NCBI GenBank assembly: GCA_002713145.1
Contig: PAVS01000019.1
Span: 124,001 to 188,000 of the forward strand
DNA length: 64,000 nucleotides
Origin: Halobacteriovoraceae bacterium
GTDB taxonomy: Bacteria > Bdellovibrionota > Bacteriovoracia > Bacteriovoracales > Bacteriovoracaceae
Reading direction: 5' to 3'
A model generated the notes under the pieces. That model had not been told where the DNA came from. It saw nothing but the letters and a program-made list of their open reading frames with translations, and did no database searches. Positions 1 to 8,360 of this stretch are shown here, piece by piece (position 1 is the stretch's first letter; every line of letters begins with the position of its first letter). Made by a program: the position numbers and the translations under genes.

Positions 1-1791
1 ACACCTGCTCCCATTAATGATTCAAGTAAAAATGATTCTAATAAAAATTTTCAAACTTTGGATAAACTTATGCCAAATGTTTATGCAGATTTAGAAGAGA
101 TTTATCAAAAATTAGAATCTCACTATAAAGACATGCAAGATATTGAGTTTACCATTGAAGACGAAAAACTTTATATCCTGCAAACTCGTAATGCGAAAAG
201 AACAATAAATGCTGCTTTAAAAGTGGCTGTGGATTTGGTCAAAGAAAATATTATCTCTAAAAGAGAAGCTCTTCTCAGCATTAAACCTGAGGACCTCGAC
301 AAACTCTTGCACCCAAGACTTGACCCAAAAGCTGAAAAAGAATTGCTGGCAGTAGGCCTTCCCGCATCTCCGGGAGCGGCGAGTGGGCAGATTGTTTTTG
401 ATTCCGACACAGCTCAGGCTTGGAAAGACGGCGGCAAGAAAGTCATCCTTGTTCGCCAAGAAACAAGTCCTGAAGATATTGGTGGGATGAATGCTGCTGC
501 AGGAATACTTACTGCGAGAGGAGGAATGACTTCTCATGCGGCGGTAGTTGCCAGAGGTATGGGGAAACCTTGTGTGGCTGGTTGTACGGCTTTAATCATC
601 TCAGAGAAAAACAAATTATTAAAAATCGGACAAAAAGAATTTAATGAAGGTGATGAGATTACATTTGATGGGGGAAGTGGAGAAGTCTATGACGGAATAG
701 TTCCTACCATAGAAGCACAGATCTCTGATAATTTTGCAGAGTTCATGTCTTGGGCCGATGAAAATAGAAAGCTCAATATTCGAACCAATGCGGATAACCC
801 TCATGATGCTAAAGTTGCCTTAGAGTTTGGGGCTCAAGGAATAGGACTTTGTCGAACAGAACATATGTTTTTTGACCCACAAAGAATTTTGGCCGTTAGA
901 GAGATGATCTTTGCGACTAATGAACAAGAACGTAAAAAAGCCCTCGACAAATTACTTCCTTATCAAATAGAAGATTTCACCGGAATTTTTCTGCAAATGA
1001 ACGGTCTGCCTGTAAATATTCGCTTATTAGATCCTCCTTTGCATGAATTTCTCCCTCATAAAGATGAAGAAGTTGAAGAGCTTGCGGATGCACTCGGGCT
1101 TGAGAAAAAAATCGTCGAAATGCGACAAGAAAGCCTGCATGAATTTAATCCCATGCTTGGGCATAGAGGTTGTCGCTTAGCGATCACTTATCCAGAGATT
1201 TATAAAATGCAAGTTCGCGCTATTATCGAAGCAGCGGTAGCGGCTCAAAATCAAGGTATTGAAGTGATTCCTGAGATTATGATTCCACTTATAGGTTCTG
1301 CTAAAGAGTTAGAGATTTTAGTAAATGAAGCTCGCTCGACGGTTCAAGAAGTTTTAAAAGAAAAAAACACAGAATTAAAATATAAAATTGGAACCATGTT
1401 AGAACTTCCACGTGCTTGTATTACCGCAGATGAAGTGGCCAAGCATGCAGAGTTTTTCTCTTTTGGGACGAATGATTTAACCCAAACGACTTTCGGTTTA
1501 TCTCGTGATGATTCAGGGAAATTTCTTCCTTTTTATGAAACTCGAGGTATATACCCCAGAGATCCTTTTGTGAGTCTTGATCAAAAAGGAGTAGGCTTTT
1601 TGGTAGAACTGGCGGTGAAAAAAGGAAGGGAAGCGAATAATGATATTCATTGCGGTATCTGTGGTGAACATGGAGGGGACCCAGACTCTATTGATTTTTG
1701 TCATCAGGTAGGGCTTGATTATGTGAGTTGCTCACCCTTTAGAGTCCCTATCGCGAGACTGGCAGCAGCTCAATCAGCTATTAGGAGTTAG
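1..1791 (+). CDS. ppdK: pyruvate, phosphate dikinase, C-terminal part (cut by window start)
   Basis: Pyruvate phosphate dikinase interconverts pyruvate, ATP and Pi with PEP, AMP and PPi. The reading frame is open from base 1, so the gene starts upstream; about 300 residues, the ATP-grasp nucleotide-binding domain, lie outside the window. Visible here are the end of the linker (HYKDMQDIEFTI, LQTR), the swivelling phosphohistidine domain (GGMTSHAAVVARGMGKP, His codon 535-537), and the C-terminal PEP/pyruvate TIM barrel with FGTNDLTQ and the catalytic-Cys motif CGICGEHGGDP (second Cys codon 1660-1662). All catalytic residues that can be checked are intact. A TTG at 58 could be mistaken for a start but lies inside conserved PPDK sequence. 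The next gene begins 2 nt after the stop. Confidence 0.97.
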   Translation, partial: TPAPINDSSKNDSNKNFQTLDKLMPNVYADLEEIYQKLESHYKDMQDIEFTIEDEKLYILQTRNAKRTINAALKVAVDLVKENIISKREALLSIKPEDLDKLLHPRLDPKAEKELLAVGLPASPGAASGQIVFDSDTAQAWKDGGKKVILVRQETSPEDIGGMNAAAGILTARGGMTSHAAVVARGMGKPCVAGCTALIISEKNKLLKIGQKEFNEGDEITFDGGSGEVYDGIVPTIEAQISDNFAEFMSWADENRKLNIRTNADNPHDAKVALEFGAQGIGLCRTEHMFFDPQRILAVREMIFATNEQERKKALDKLLPYQIEDFTGIFLQMNGLPVNIRLLDPPLHEFLPHKDEEVEELADALGLEKKIVEMRQESLHEFNPMLGHRGCRLAITYPEIYKMQVRAIIEAAVAAQNQGIEVIPEIMIPLIGSAKELEILVNEARSTVQEVLKEKNTELKYKIGTMLELPRACITADEVAKHAEFFSFGTNDLTQTTFGLSRDDSGKFLPFYETRGIYPRDPFVSLDQKGVGFLVELAVKKGREANNDIHCGICGEHGGDPDSIDFCHQVGLDYVSCSPFRVPIARLAAAQSAIRS

Positions 1792-1793
1792 CT

Positions 1794-2693
1794 ATGATTG
1801 AGCAATATCACAATTTAGCATCTGATTATATACTCAGCTCTAATAGTGATGCTATAGGTATTGCAATTCTCGATTTTAAAAAGAATAGCTTTGAGCATTT
1901 TGAGATGTTTGAAGACCTTCATCATCCCAACCATGAACAAGGGAAAGTTTTCTTCGACCTTGCTTCTGTGACAAAAGCTTTGGTCAATGGATTTTCTTTT
2001 ATCATTCAAGATGTTCAAGATCATGAACTGGAATTGCTCGTAAATCATAGAGCGGGCTTACCGGCTTGGGGAATACTGGAAAAAGAAAACTGGAAAGAAC
2101 AAATTCTAAGTTATCCTATTGTTGAGAGTGATACGTTGTATTCAGATTTTTCAGCTCTCAGGTATATGCTAGAGTTTGAGAAAAAATACCATGTGAATAT
2201 ATATGATGTGGTGAAAAAACATCATCATCAAAATATTGTTTTTTGGAAGGATTTAACTGATCAGGTAACGGTGCAAAATGGTTTCTATCATGCCAAGCCT
2301 AATATCGGAAAAGTTCACGATCCCAACGCTTATAATGTAGAAAAATTCACTTCTCATGCGGGACTTTTTGGAACCATAGACGCTCTTGCAGAAACGTTGC
2401 TTAAATTCAATCAAGACTTCAATCTCTTAGATCGCTTTCAAAAAAGATCAGAAAAACGTTTTCATTTAGGTTTTGATACCGTGGAAAATCCTCAAAATAC
2501 TCTCGCCGGTGCAGGATGCTCAGACTTAACATTTGGCCATCTCGGGTTTACCGGGACGTCTTTTTGGATTGATCCTAAACTTTCCAAAGGCCATATTATT
2601 CTCACCAATGCCACTAAGTTCTACTGGCATGACAAACATCACCTCAATATTTTTCGCCGTGAATTTGGTGCCTCTGTCTGGAAAAATCAATAA
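1794..2693 (+). CDS. beta-lactamase-fold serine hydrolase, cytoplasmic
   Basis: A 299-residue protein of the class C beta-lactamase / penicillin-binding-protein-like hydrolase family. The nucleophile motif SVTK is at residues 58-61 and a tyrosine motif YSD at 116-118. Near residue 250 a G-H-x-G-F-T-G-T stretch stands where family members carry the HTG/KTG element. There is no signal peptide, so it should act in the cytoplasm, unlike true PBPs. It starts 2 nt after ppdK with a Shine-Dalgarno sequence (TAGGAG) inside the ppdK end, so the two are probably translated together. The nearby mpl gene suggests, by inference only, a role in murein-peptide or other amide/ester salvage. The exact substrate cannot be read from the sequence. 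Confidence 0.8.
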   Translation: MIEQYHNLASDYILSSNSDAIGIAILDFKKNSFEHFEMFEDLHHPNHEQGKVFFDLASVTKALVNGFSFIIQDVQDHELELLVNHRAGLPAWGILEKENWKEQILSYPIVESDTLYSDFSALRYMLEFEKKYHVNIYDVVKKHHHQNIVFWKDLTDQVTVQNGFYHAKPNIGKVHDPNAYNVEKFTSHAGLFGTIDALAETLLKFNQDFNLLDRFQKRSEKRFHLGFDTVENPQNTLAGAGCSDLTFGHLGFTGTSFWIDPKLSKGHIILTNATKFYWHDKHHLNIFRREFGASVWKNQ

Positions 2694-2779
2694 GTTAAGC
2701 GAAAGTCTCTGGGCATAAATTTTACAAATGGCTGCAATCGATCTATGAATGATGCTATATGATTATTCTTGGAGATTAA

Positions 2780-3532
2780 ATGAGAATTCTTTTTGCTTTT
2801 ATATTGGTTTTATCTAGCTTTAGTACCTATGCACTGACGATTATCTCAGATCTTGATGATACGATAAAAGTGACAGAAGTCCGCAACAGAATCAATGCTG
2901 CCAGAAATGCTCTTACTCGAACCCATGCTTATGAACCTATGCCTTTGCTCTATAACGAGATGGCACAATATACAAATGATCTTTATATCGTTTCAGGTTC
3001 TCCCAAACTTTTTAATAGATTCATTCAAAAGTTTTATATAAATAATAATCTTGATGTCACAGCAACTTATACCCGAGGAATTCGTGATCTTGGAAATTCT
3101 TATAAGTTTAAAATCAATACCATCAGCGCTCTTATTGAAGAGTCGAACGATACTTTTATTCTCATCGGAGATAATACGGAAAAAGATCCTTTAGTTTATC
3201 AAGAAATTAAAAGGCGTTACCCAGAGCGTATTGAAAATATTTATATTCATAGGGTTTATGCTGAAGAGGAACTAGCTGATCAAACTTCTTTTATTACAGC
3301 TTTTGATATTGCAGAAGTAGAATACTTTGCAGGCCGTATGAGTTTTGAGCAAGTGCGTGATGTGGCCAATAAAATACTTTTTGCAAAAGACATGAAACAA
3401 ATCATCCCTAAGTTTGCTTTTTGTCCAACAAATATCTCAGATTTTAACAAGACTCCTCTGAGTCAATTAACTCTGATGGCCGCAGCATTAAAAACTAAAA
3501 TCATTGGGTATTGCAAGCTCCGTCATAACTGA
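2780..3532 (+). CDS. exported App1-like (DUF2183) phosphatidate phosphatase domain protein
   Basis: A 250-residue protein with a clear signal peptide (MRILFAFILVLSSFSTYA) and, right after it, the DxDxT-type phosphatase motif SDLDDT (residues 23-28). A second conserved block, FILIGDNTEKDP, lies near residue 130, followed by YPERIENIYIHRV. This arrangement matches the App1/DUF2183 catalytic domain of the HAD-like phosphatases, known in yeast as a phosphatidate phosphatase. Here the domain stands alone and is exported, so it would act on lipid or phosphorylated substrate in the periplasm or outside the cell (inference). A good ribosome site (TTGGAG) precedes the ATG. It lies between the serine hydrolase and mpl on the same strand but with its own 86-nt leader. 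Confidence 0.75.
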   Translation: MRILFAFILVLSSFSTYALTIISDLDDTIKVTEVRNRINAARNALTRTHAYEPMPLLYNEMAQYTNDLYIVSGSPKLFNRFIQKFYINNNLDVTATYTRGIRDLGNSYKFKINTISALIEESNDTFILIGDNTEKDPLVYQEIKRRYPERIENIYIHRVYAEEELADQTSFITAFDIAEVEYFAGRMSFEQVRDVANKILFAKDMKQIIPKFAFCPTNISDFNKTPLSQLTLMAAALKTKIIGYCKLRHN

Positions 3533-3605
3533 TCAATTTTTGCAGGCTTACTGCGAGCATAGACGTAAATTCAATCATCTATTATCATAGGTTTAGAGGA
3601 ATGTT

Positions 3606-5042
3606 ATGAATCTAGACCATATGCTTTTAGGCCAGGATTTGGCCCAAAAAAAATCTGATATTAAACGAATCTTTTTCTACCGAATCTGTGGAACGGGGAT
3701 GGGAGCTTGTGCTTGTTTAGCCCGGGAAGCTGGCTTTGAAGTCGCAGGGGCTGACATGACTTATTCACCACCTATGTCCACTTATCTGGAGTCCCAAAAT
3801 ATTGATCTTTATAAGCTTGATGAAGTGACCCAAGAGATGCTCGCTGAGTATGATCTCATTATCGTAGGAAATTCCGTCCCACGGCTAAGTGATTATGCTA
3901 GGTTCATAGAAAACTCTGGCGTTCCTTTCACTTCCTTCCCTGCCTTTATGGGAGAGTTCTTGCTTAAAGACAGAGAAGTGGTAGGCATTGCTGGGACTCA
4001 TGGAAAAACCACCACCACTTATTTTATTTCTCAAATATTAGAAAGTTTAGGTGAAGACGTAGGTTATTTTATTGGGGGAATTATCGACGGCAGAGCGCCC
4101 TCTCATTTAGGTCAAAGCAAATATTTTGTGATTGAGTCAGATGAGTATGATAGTGCTTATTTTCAAAAAATAAGTAAATTTAGATTGTATGAGTTGACTC
4201 ATATGATCCTCACTTCTCTCGAGTATGACCATGCAGATATCTTTGATAGTATTGAAGATATAAAAAATGAATTCTCTGCAATTTTGCCTGACTTAACGGG
4301 GCATATTATAGCTAATGATGCCTATCCTGCGATTGCAGAGCTAAAAAATGATTTTAACTCTAAAGATTGGACTCTGTATGGAGAAAAATCTAAGGTGGGC
4401 CCTTTGAATATTAAAGTAGCAGATGGGCAAACTCATTTCCAACTCAATTGGAAAAATGAAGATGTAGACTTCACTACAAATGTCATTGGCACCCATAATA
4501 TTCTCAATATCAGCAGTTGCCTTATTTTTCTGCTTCATGAAGGATACTCAATCAATTCGCTGCAAGAAGCTGTTAAAAACTTAGGAATGGTCAAACGAAG
4601 ACAAGAGTATAGAGGCAAATATAAAGAAGCCATTGTGATTGATGATTTTGCTCATCATCCCAAGGCCATCACTCTGACCATTTCTGCCATTCGTGCGAAA
4701 TATCCAGAGCGAAAGATTGTCACGATTTTTGAACCTATTTCTGCCACGGCCAGAAGTTCCATCTTTCAAAATGAGTTCACCTCTTCTCTCGCTTTGTCAG
4801 ATGAAGTTGTTCTGGCGATGAATCCTCTCCAAACAACAGTTAAATCCGGGCAAAACTTAGATGGTGATAAAATTAAAAAAGAACTTTCATCACAAAATAT
4901 ACCAACATATAAAGCTCAAGACCTGGGTGAGCTTATGCAAATTATAAATGAAAGTGCAGCACCGGATAAGCTTTTGTTGGTGCTCAGTAATAGAACGTGT
5001 TTAGGTCTGTGGGAGTCGAAATTTGTTCAAGATCTCGCTTAG
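3606..5042 (+). CDS. mpl: murein peptide ligase Mpl
   Basis: UDP-N-acetylmuramate:L-alanyl-gamma-D-glutamyl-meso-diaminopimelate ligase. It joins recovered murein tripeptide to UDP-MurNAc in peptidoglycan recycling, in the cytoplasm. A 478-residue Mur ligase: N-terminal Rossmann domain with RICGTGMGACA and the Mpl-type PPMSTYLE, P-loop GIAGTHGKTTTT near residue 128, metal/substrate region VIESDEYDSAYF, then RRQEY and DDFAHHPKAI in the C-terminal domain. The PPMST and Y-D-S-A-Y-F features separate it from MurC. An AGAGGA ribosome site precedes the ATG. Peptide recycling would be useful to a predator digesting foreign walls (inference). The next gene overlaps its 3' end by 20 nt. Confidence 0.93.
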   Translation: MNLDHMLLGQDLAQKKSDIKRIFFYRICGTGMGACACLAREAGFEVAGADMTYSPPMSTYLESQNIDLYKLDEVTQEMLAEYDLIIVGNSVPRLSDYARFIENSGVPFTSFPAFMGEFLLKDREVVGIAGTHGKTTTTYFISQILESLGEDVGYFIGGIIDGRAPSHLGQSKYFVIESDEYDSAYFQKISKFRLYELTHMILTSLEYDHADIFDSIEDIKNEFSAILPDLTGHIIANDAYPAIAELKNDFNSKDWTLYGEKSKVGPLNIKVADGQTHFQLNWKNEDVDFTTNVIGTHNILNISSCLIFLLHEGYSINSLQEAVKNLGMVKRRQEYRGKYKEAIVIDDFAHHPKAITLTISAIRAKYPERKIVTIFEPISATARSSIFQNEFTSSLALSDEVVLAMNPLQTTVKSGQNLDGDKIKKELSSQNIPTYKAQDLGELMQIINESAAPDKLLLVLSNRTCLGLWESKFVQDLA

Positions 5043-6702
5043 TTTTATACTCTTATTCCTTACCACAGGCTCTTTTGCAGATGAACTTCCCGTGAAGTGG
5101 AGCGGTAATATCTATAAAGTTATTTTTGATTATAAGAAAGAATTTAGAAAATTTTCAAAAGAGTTATGCCAACCGGGAGATGAAAAAAAATATTGGGAGT
5201 TACTACGCAATTATCATGGACAGGGATATTATTTACCTCAGCTCAATGATGATATTGATAGGAAGGCGATCAAAAAAAATCTTCACCATTTTCAGAAAAA
5301 AATCAACTATATAGCTGGGCTGCATAACACTTTACTCAATCAAAAGAATTTCCCCAATTTCAAGCTCATGCATAACGAAATGGAGCAGATTATCAATGAG
5401 CTTTTGAATTATAAGAAGCTCTATCGACAAGAGCTTATTCCCAGTAAAAAAGCAAAGATAAAGCTTGAGTCCAGTCGCACCCTCCTGAAACTCAAAAAAC
5501 AATTTAAGATATTTATGGATCAAGTTTTCTTTTTGAAAAGTTACAATTTTCCCAACGACTATCTTGCCTATAGAGAAGAATTTGAAAAATATAAATACGA
5601 CCCAGAACATATCGATAAACATAAAGCGAACACGACATATTTTTTTAGAAAAATCGTTGAGGATGGTGCCCATGATCCCAATCACACCAGAGGTGATAAG
5701 TTCATGCGAATGGCGCTGGATACACTTTACTTAAATATCCAAAAAGAAAAAGATTTTCTCTCTGAAGAAGTTCGTTATGATTATGAGTGGATCGATAGCT
5801 CTATTGAGCGCATGTTGAATAGGGGACGTGCCGTTCAGTTGGCGAGAATTAAAGAGTGGCTTAATAGAACCAAGAAAACCTATGAGTTCTACCAAGAGCT
5901 TTTAAAGACTAAAAGCCAGAAGAAAGCCCGCTATTTGGTTAAAAAAGAAAATGAAAATTCACAATTACTCAAAGAGTTTGTCTATAGAAAGCAAGGTGAA
6001 GTTTATAATTATTGGGCGAATAAATCGGAACTGCATCGAGCTCTTTTTGTTCTTGATACTATTCTTGTCAACGAAGTCGGTGTGATTGATGGAAAGTTTG
6101 GACTCGAGAGAAAAAGTGTAGCCTATGTCGTTTTCAATCGCTTCTTTGATGATTACTACAATCAACTCAATCATGATCAATATATACTGCCCTATATCTC
6201 CGATGAGATCGATACCAGTGAAAAAAAATGGCTCAATGTTTTATTTAAGACGGGAGAGTTTTCTTTTACCTATCATTATATCTCAGCCGTGGTGAAAACA
6301 TTTTGTCCCGATATGAGTCGCAGAGGAAAAAGTGTTCGGGCCGAGAATTTAAAAATAATTCTTAAAGCTCTCAAACAATACGAACCTAAAAAATTTCCGG
6401 CTTTTCGTTATTTCTCACGTATTTCTATGAATGGAAAAATTGATATGTCATCAGTGTGGACTGGTTATGAACGTTTACCTGAGATGGTGGGCTATGAATC
6501 TTCTCAACAACAAAAACTAATGCGCTATTATTTAGCGGATGAATTCAAATTCTTATATTCTTTTAAAGATGACAAAGGCACGGTTTTTAGTGTGGTTGAA
6601 ATCGATGATGAGACTTATTCAATGCGTTGGGAGAAAGGGAAACCTAAGTTTTACGATTATAGAAATCCTCATCTCTTTGCCTATTTTTCCAGGAAAAAAT
6701 GA
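5023..6702 (+). CDS. exported protein of unknown function
   Basis: A 559-residue protein starting at a TTG inside the end of mpl, with GGGAG 8 nt upstream. This start gives a good signal peptide (MFKISLSFILLFLTTGSFA) followed by DELPV, which supports the choice. The mature part is rich in Lys, Tyr and Phe with many helical Glu/Lys stretches, and I recognise no catalytic motif. The 20-nt overlap with mpl suggests translational coupling, so a role in cell-wall turnover or periplasmic processing is possible but unproven. Base composition resembles its neighbours. Confidence 0.75.
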   Translation: MFKISLSFILLFLTTGSFADELPVKWSGNIYKVIFDYKKEFRKFSKELCQPGDEKKYWELLRNYHGQGYYLPQLNDDIDRKAIKKNLHHFQKKINYIAGLHNTLLNQKNFPNFKLMHNEMEQIINELLNYKKLYRQELIPSKKAKIKLESSRTLLKLKKQFKIFMDQVFFLKSYNFPNDYLAYREEFEKYKYDPEHIDKHKANTTYFFRKIVEDGAHDPNHTRGDKFMRMALDTLYLNIQKEKDFLSEEVRYDYEWIDSSIERMLNRGRAVQLARIKEWLNRTKKTYEFYQELLKTKSQKKARYLVKKENENSQLLKEFVYRKQGEVYNYWANKSELHRALFVLDTILVNEVGVIDGKFGLERKSVAYVVFNRFFDDYYNQLNHDQYILPYISDEIDTSEKKWLNVLFKTGEFSFTYHYISAVVKTFCPDMSRRGKSVRAENLKIILKALKQYEPKKFPAFRYFSRISMNGKIDMSSVWTGYERLPEMVGYESSQQQKLMRYYLADEFKFLYSFKDDKGTVFSVVEIDDETYSMRWEKGKPKFYDYRNPHLFAYFSRKK

Positions 6703-6703
6703 A

Positions 6704-6732
6704 TTGTGCATGAATACAAAAGCATGTATATT
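6704..6732 (+). promoter_or_regulatory. candidate sigma-70 promoter of metK
   Basis: A -35-like TTGTGC (6704-6709) is followed after 17 nt by TATATT (6727-6732), 49 nt before the metK start. TTGTGCA occurs again at 6731. No SAM riboswitch-like element fits in the 79-nt gap. Confidence 0.4.
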
Positions 6733-6781
6733 GTGCAACTAGTGTATTATTTGTTTACCCTTATTTAACGGAGTTCCCCCT

Positions 6782-7945
6782 ATGTTAAAAGATTATATCT
6801 TTACTTCTGAATCAGTCACTGAAGGTCACCCAGATAAAATCGCTGACCAAATTTCAGATTCTATTCTTGATGCTCTTCTTGAAAAAGATCCTGCGGCTCG
6901 TGTGGCTTGTGAAACGATGCTGACGACAGGTCTTATTCAAATTGCCGGTGAAATTACCACCACAGCCAATATTGATTATCATGAGATAGCCAGAGAGACG
7001 GTTCGTAAAATTGGATATGATCATTCTGATAAGGGGTTTGATGGTTCTACTTGTGGAGTCAACTTAGCTTTGGGGAAACAGTCACCGGATATCGCTCAAG
7101 GTGTTAATGAAGGTGAAGGTGTTGATTTAGACCAAGGAGCTGGAGACCAAGGATTGATGTTTGGTTATGCAGTTAATGAAACCGATTCATTCATGCCTCT
7201 GACAATTGATCTTTCTCATAAACTTGCTCAAAGATTATCACAAGTCAGACATGAGGAAATTCTTCCTGGCCTTCGCGCTGATGGTAAAACTCAAGTTTCA
7301 GCTCAATATATAGATGGGGAGATCAAAAGAATAGATGCTGTTGTTGTCTCAACTCAGCACGCAGAAGATATTACTCAAAAACAATTACATGAAGGTATTA
7401 GAGAAGAAGTTATCAATAAAACAGTGGATAGCTCTCTTATAGATAACAACACAAAGTTTTTTATCAACCCAACAGGAAAATTTGTTATTGGTGGACCCAT
7501 GGGTGACGTTGGATTAACGGGAAGAAAAATCATCGTTGATACTTATGGTGGGCACGGGGCTCACGGTGGGGGAGCTTTCTCTGGAAAGGATCCTTCAAAA
7601 GTCGATCGCTCAGCTGCCTATGCAGCGAGACAAGTTGCTAAACATGTGGTTGCTGCTGGACTTGCAGACAGGGCCCTAGTGCAAGTGGCCTACGCCATTG
7701 GAGTCTCAAAGCCTATGTCATTTCTAGTAGATACTTTTGGCACCAATAAAGTAGATGAAGCTAAGATCACTCAAGCGGTGAACGATATTTTTGATATGAG
7801 ACCTAAGGCCATTGTGCAAAGACTTAATCTTTTAAGACCTATCTATCGCGAAACTGCCGCTTACGGACATTTTGGGCGTACCAGTAAAGAAGGGTTTACT
7901 TGGGAGAATATGGATTATCTAGAAGAGCTTAAATCCCGATTCTAA
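6782..7945 (+). CDS. metK: S-adenosylmethionine synthetase
   Basis: Methionine adenosyltransferase makes S-adenosylmethionine from methionine and ATP in the cytoplasm. It is 387 residues, the usual length. Signature blocks are present in order: [16 protein letters not shown] near the N-terminus, the [15 protein letters not shown]-binding motif near residue 120, and the glycine-rich [19 protein letters not shown] block near residue 262. A CGGAG ribosome site precedes the ATG. It appears to be transcribed from its own promoter; the small membrane protein gene follows after 29 nt. Confidence 0.97.
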   Translation: MLKDYIFTSESVTEGHPDKIADQISDSILDALLEKDPAARVACETMLTTGLIQIAGEITTTANIDYHEIARETVRKIGYDHSDKGFDGSTCGVNLALGKQSPDIAQGVNEGEGVDLDQGAGDQGLMFGYAVNETDSFMPLTIDLSHKLAQRLSQVRHEEILPGLRADGKTQVSAQYIDGEIKRIDAVVVSTQHAEDITQKQLHEGIREEVINKTVDSSLIDNNTKFFINPTGKFVIGGPMGDVGLTGRKIIVDTYGGHGAHGGGAFSGKDPSKVDRSAAYAARQVAKHVVAAGLADRALVQVAYAIGVSKPMSFLVDTFGTNKVDEAKITQAVNDIFDMRPKAIVQRLNLLRPIYRETAAYGHFGRTSKEGFTWENMDYLEELKSRF

Positions 7946-7962
7946 AAGAGACCCTTTCGGAG

Positions 7963-7968
7963 TATACT
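7963..7968 (+). promoter_or_regulatory. -10 hexamer placed for a leaderless start
   Basis: TATACT ends 6 nt before the ATG at 7975, so a transcript starting 6-7 nt downstream of the hexamer would begin at the start codon. A CGGAG at 7959-7963 could instead act as a ribosome site, so this is one of the weaker cases of the pattern. Confidence 0.35.
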
Positions 7969-7974
7969 TATTAT

Positions 7975-8208
7975 ATGTCTGAAGTTTACTTTCTCATTCG
8001 CTATACACCTTTTTGGGCAGTGCCAGTCTTAATGATTGCTGGTGAGTTCACTTATAAAATGTGGTTACGCAAAAAGAAAAAAGCCACCCTATTTTGTGGA
8101 ATACTAAGCATAATATGTTTATTATCCAATATATTTTATGTATATGCTGGGGGCCCGGAAAAATCGGTGTCCCTTGTCAAAGATATGGTCTGGTTTTATA
8201 CACGTTAA
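7975..8208 (+). CDS. small two-span membrane protein, unknown function
   Basis: A 77-residue protein with two hydrophobic segments (about residues 13-27 and 38-56) separated by a strongly basic loop (WLRKKKKAT). By the positive-inside rule both ends would face outward. I recognise no family. Its start is supported by a nearby -10-like hexamer and a weak ribosome site, and codon use resembles the neighbours. It follows metK by 29 nt but no functional link is visible. It could be non-coding, but an uninterrupted frame with two clean membrane spans argues for a real gene. Confidence 0.55.
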   Translation: MSEVYFLIRYTPFWAVPVLMIAGEFTYKMWLRKKKKATLFCGILSIICLLSNIFYVYAGGPEKSVSLVKDMVWFYTR

Positions 8209-8270
8209 TAATTTCAGTCACCTACAATAATATCCATGATAAATAGCATAATTTTCCTACTGTCTAAAAA

Positions 8271-8300
8271 TTGACACCACGACATCTTTTAGGCTAGCAT
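8271..8300 (+). promoter_or_regulatory. sigma-70-type promoter of the response regulator
   Basis: A perfect -35 TTGACA (8271-8276) and a -10-like TAGCAT (8295-8300) separated by 18 nt, 60 nt before the ATG at 8361. This would give a leader of about 53 nt. Confidence 0.55.
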
Positions 8301-8320
8301 TTTACTCAGAGAGCATTACG

Positions 8321-8345
8321 GCCCACTGCGGGCAGCCCGACAGGG
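8321..8345 (+). other. two GC-rich mini-hairpins in the 5' leader
   Basis: GCCC-ACTGC-GGGC (8321-8333) and GCCC-GACA-GGGT (8335-8346) stand one base apart, just upstream of the ribosome site GAGGA at 8351. The first GGGC can also pair with the second GCCC, so two alternative foldings exist. Such GC-rich pairing is unusual in this AT-rich sequence. It does not match the c-di-GMP-I riboswitch consensus as I know it. Confidence 0.4.
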
Positions 8346-8360
8346 TAGTAGAGGACATAC

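Noticed and set aside
8305..8360. Possible c-di-GMP-I riboswitch in the response-regulator leader
   Set aside because: The conserved GEMM core and tetraloop/receptor elements are not present; only short GC hairpins are seen.
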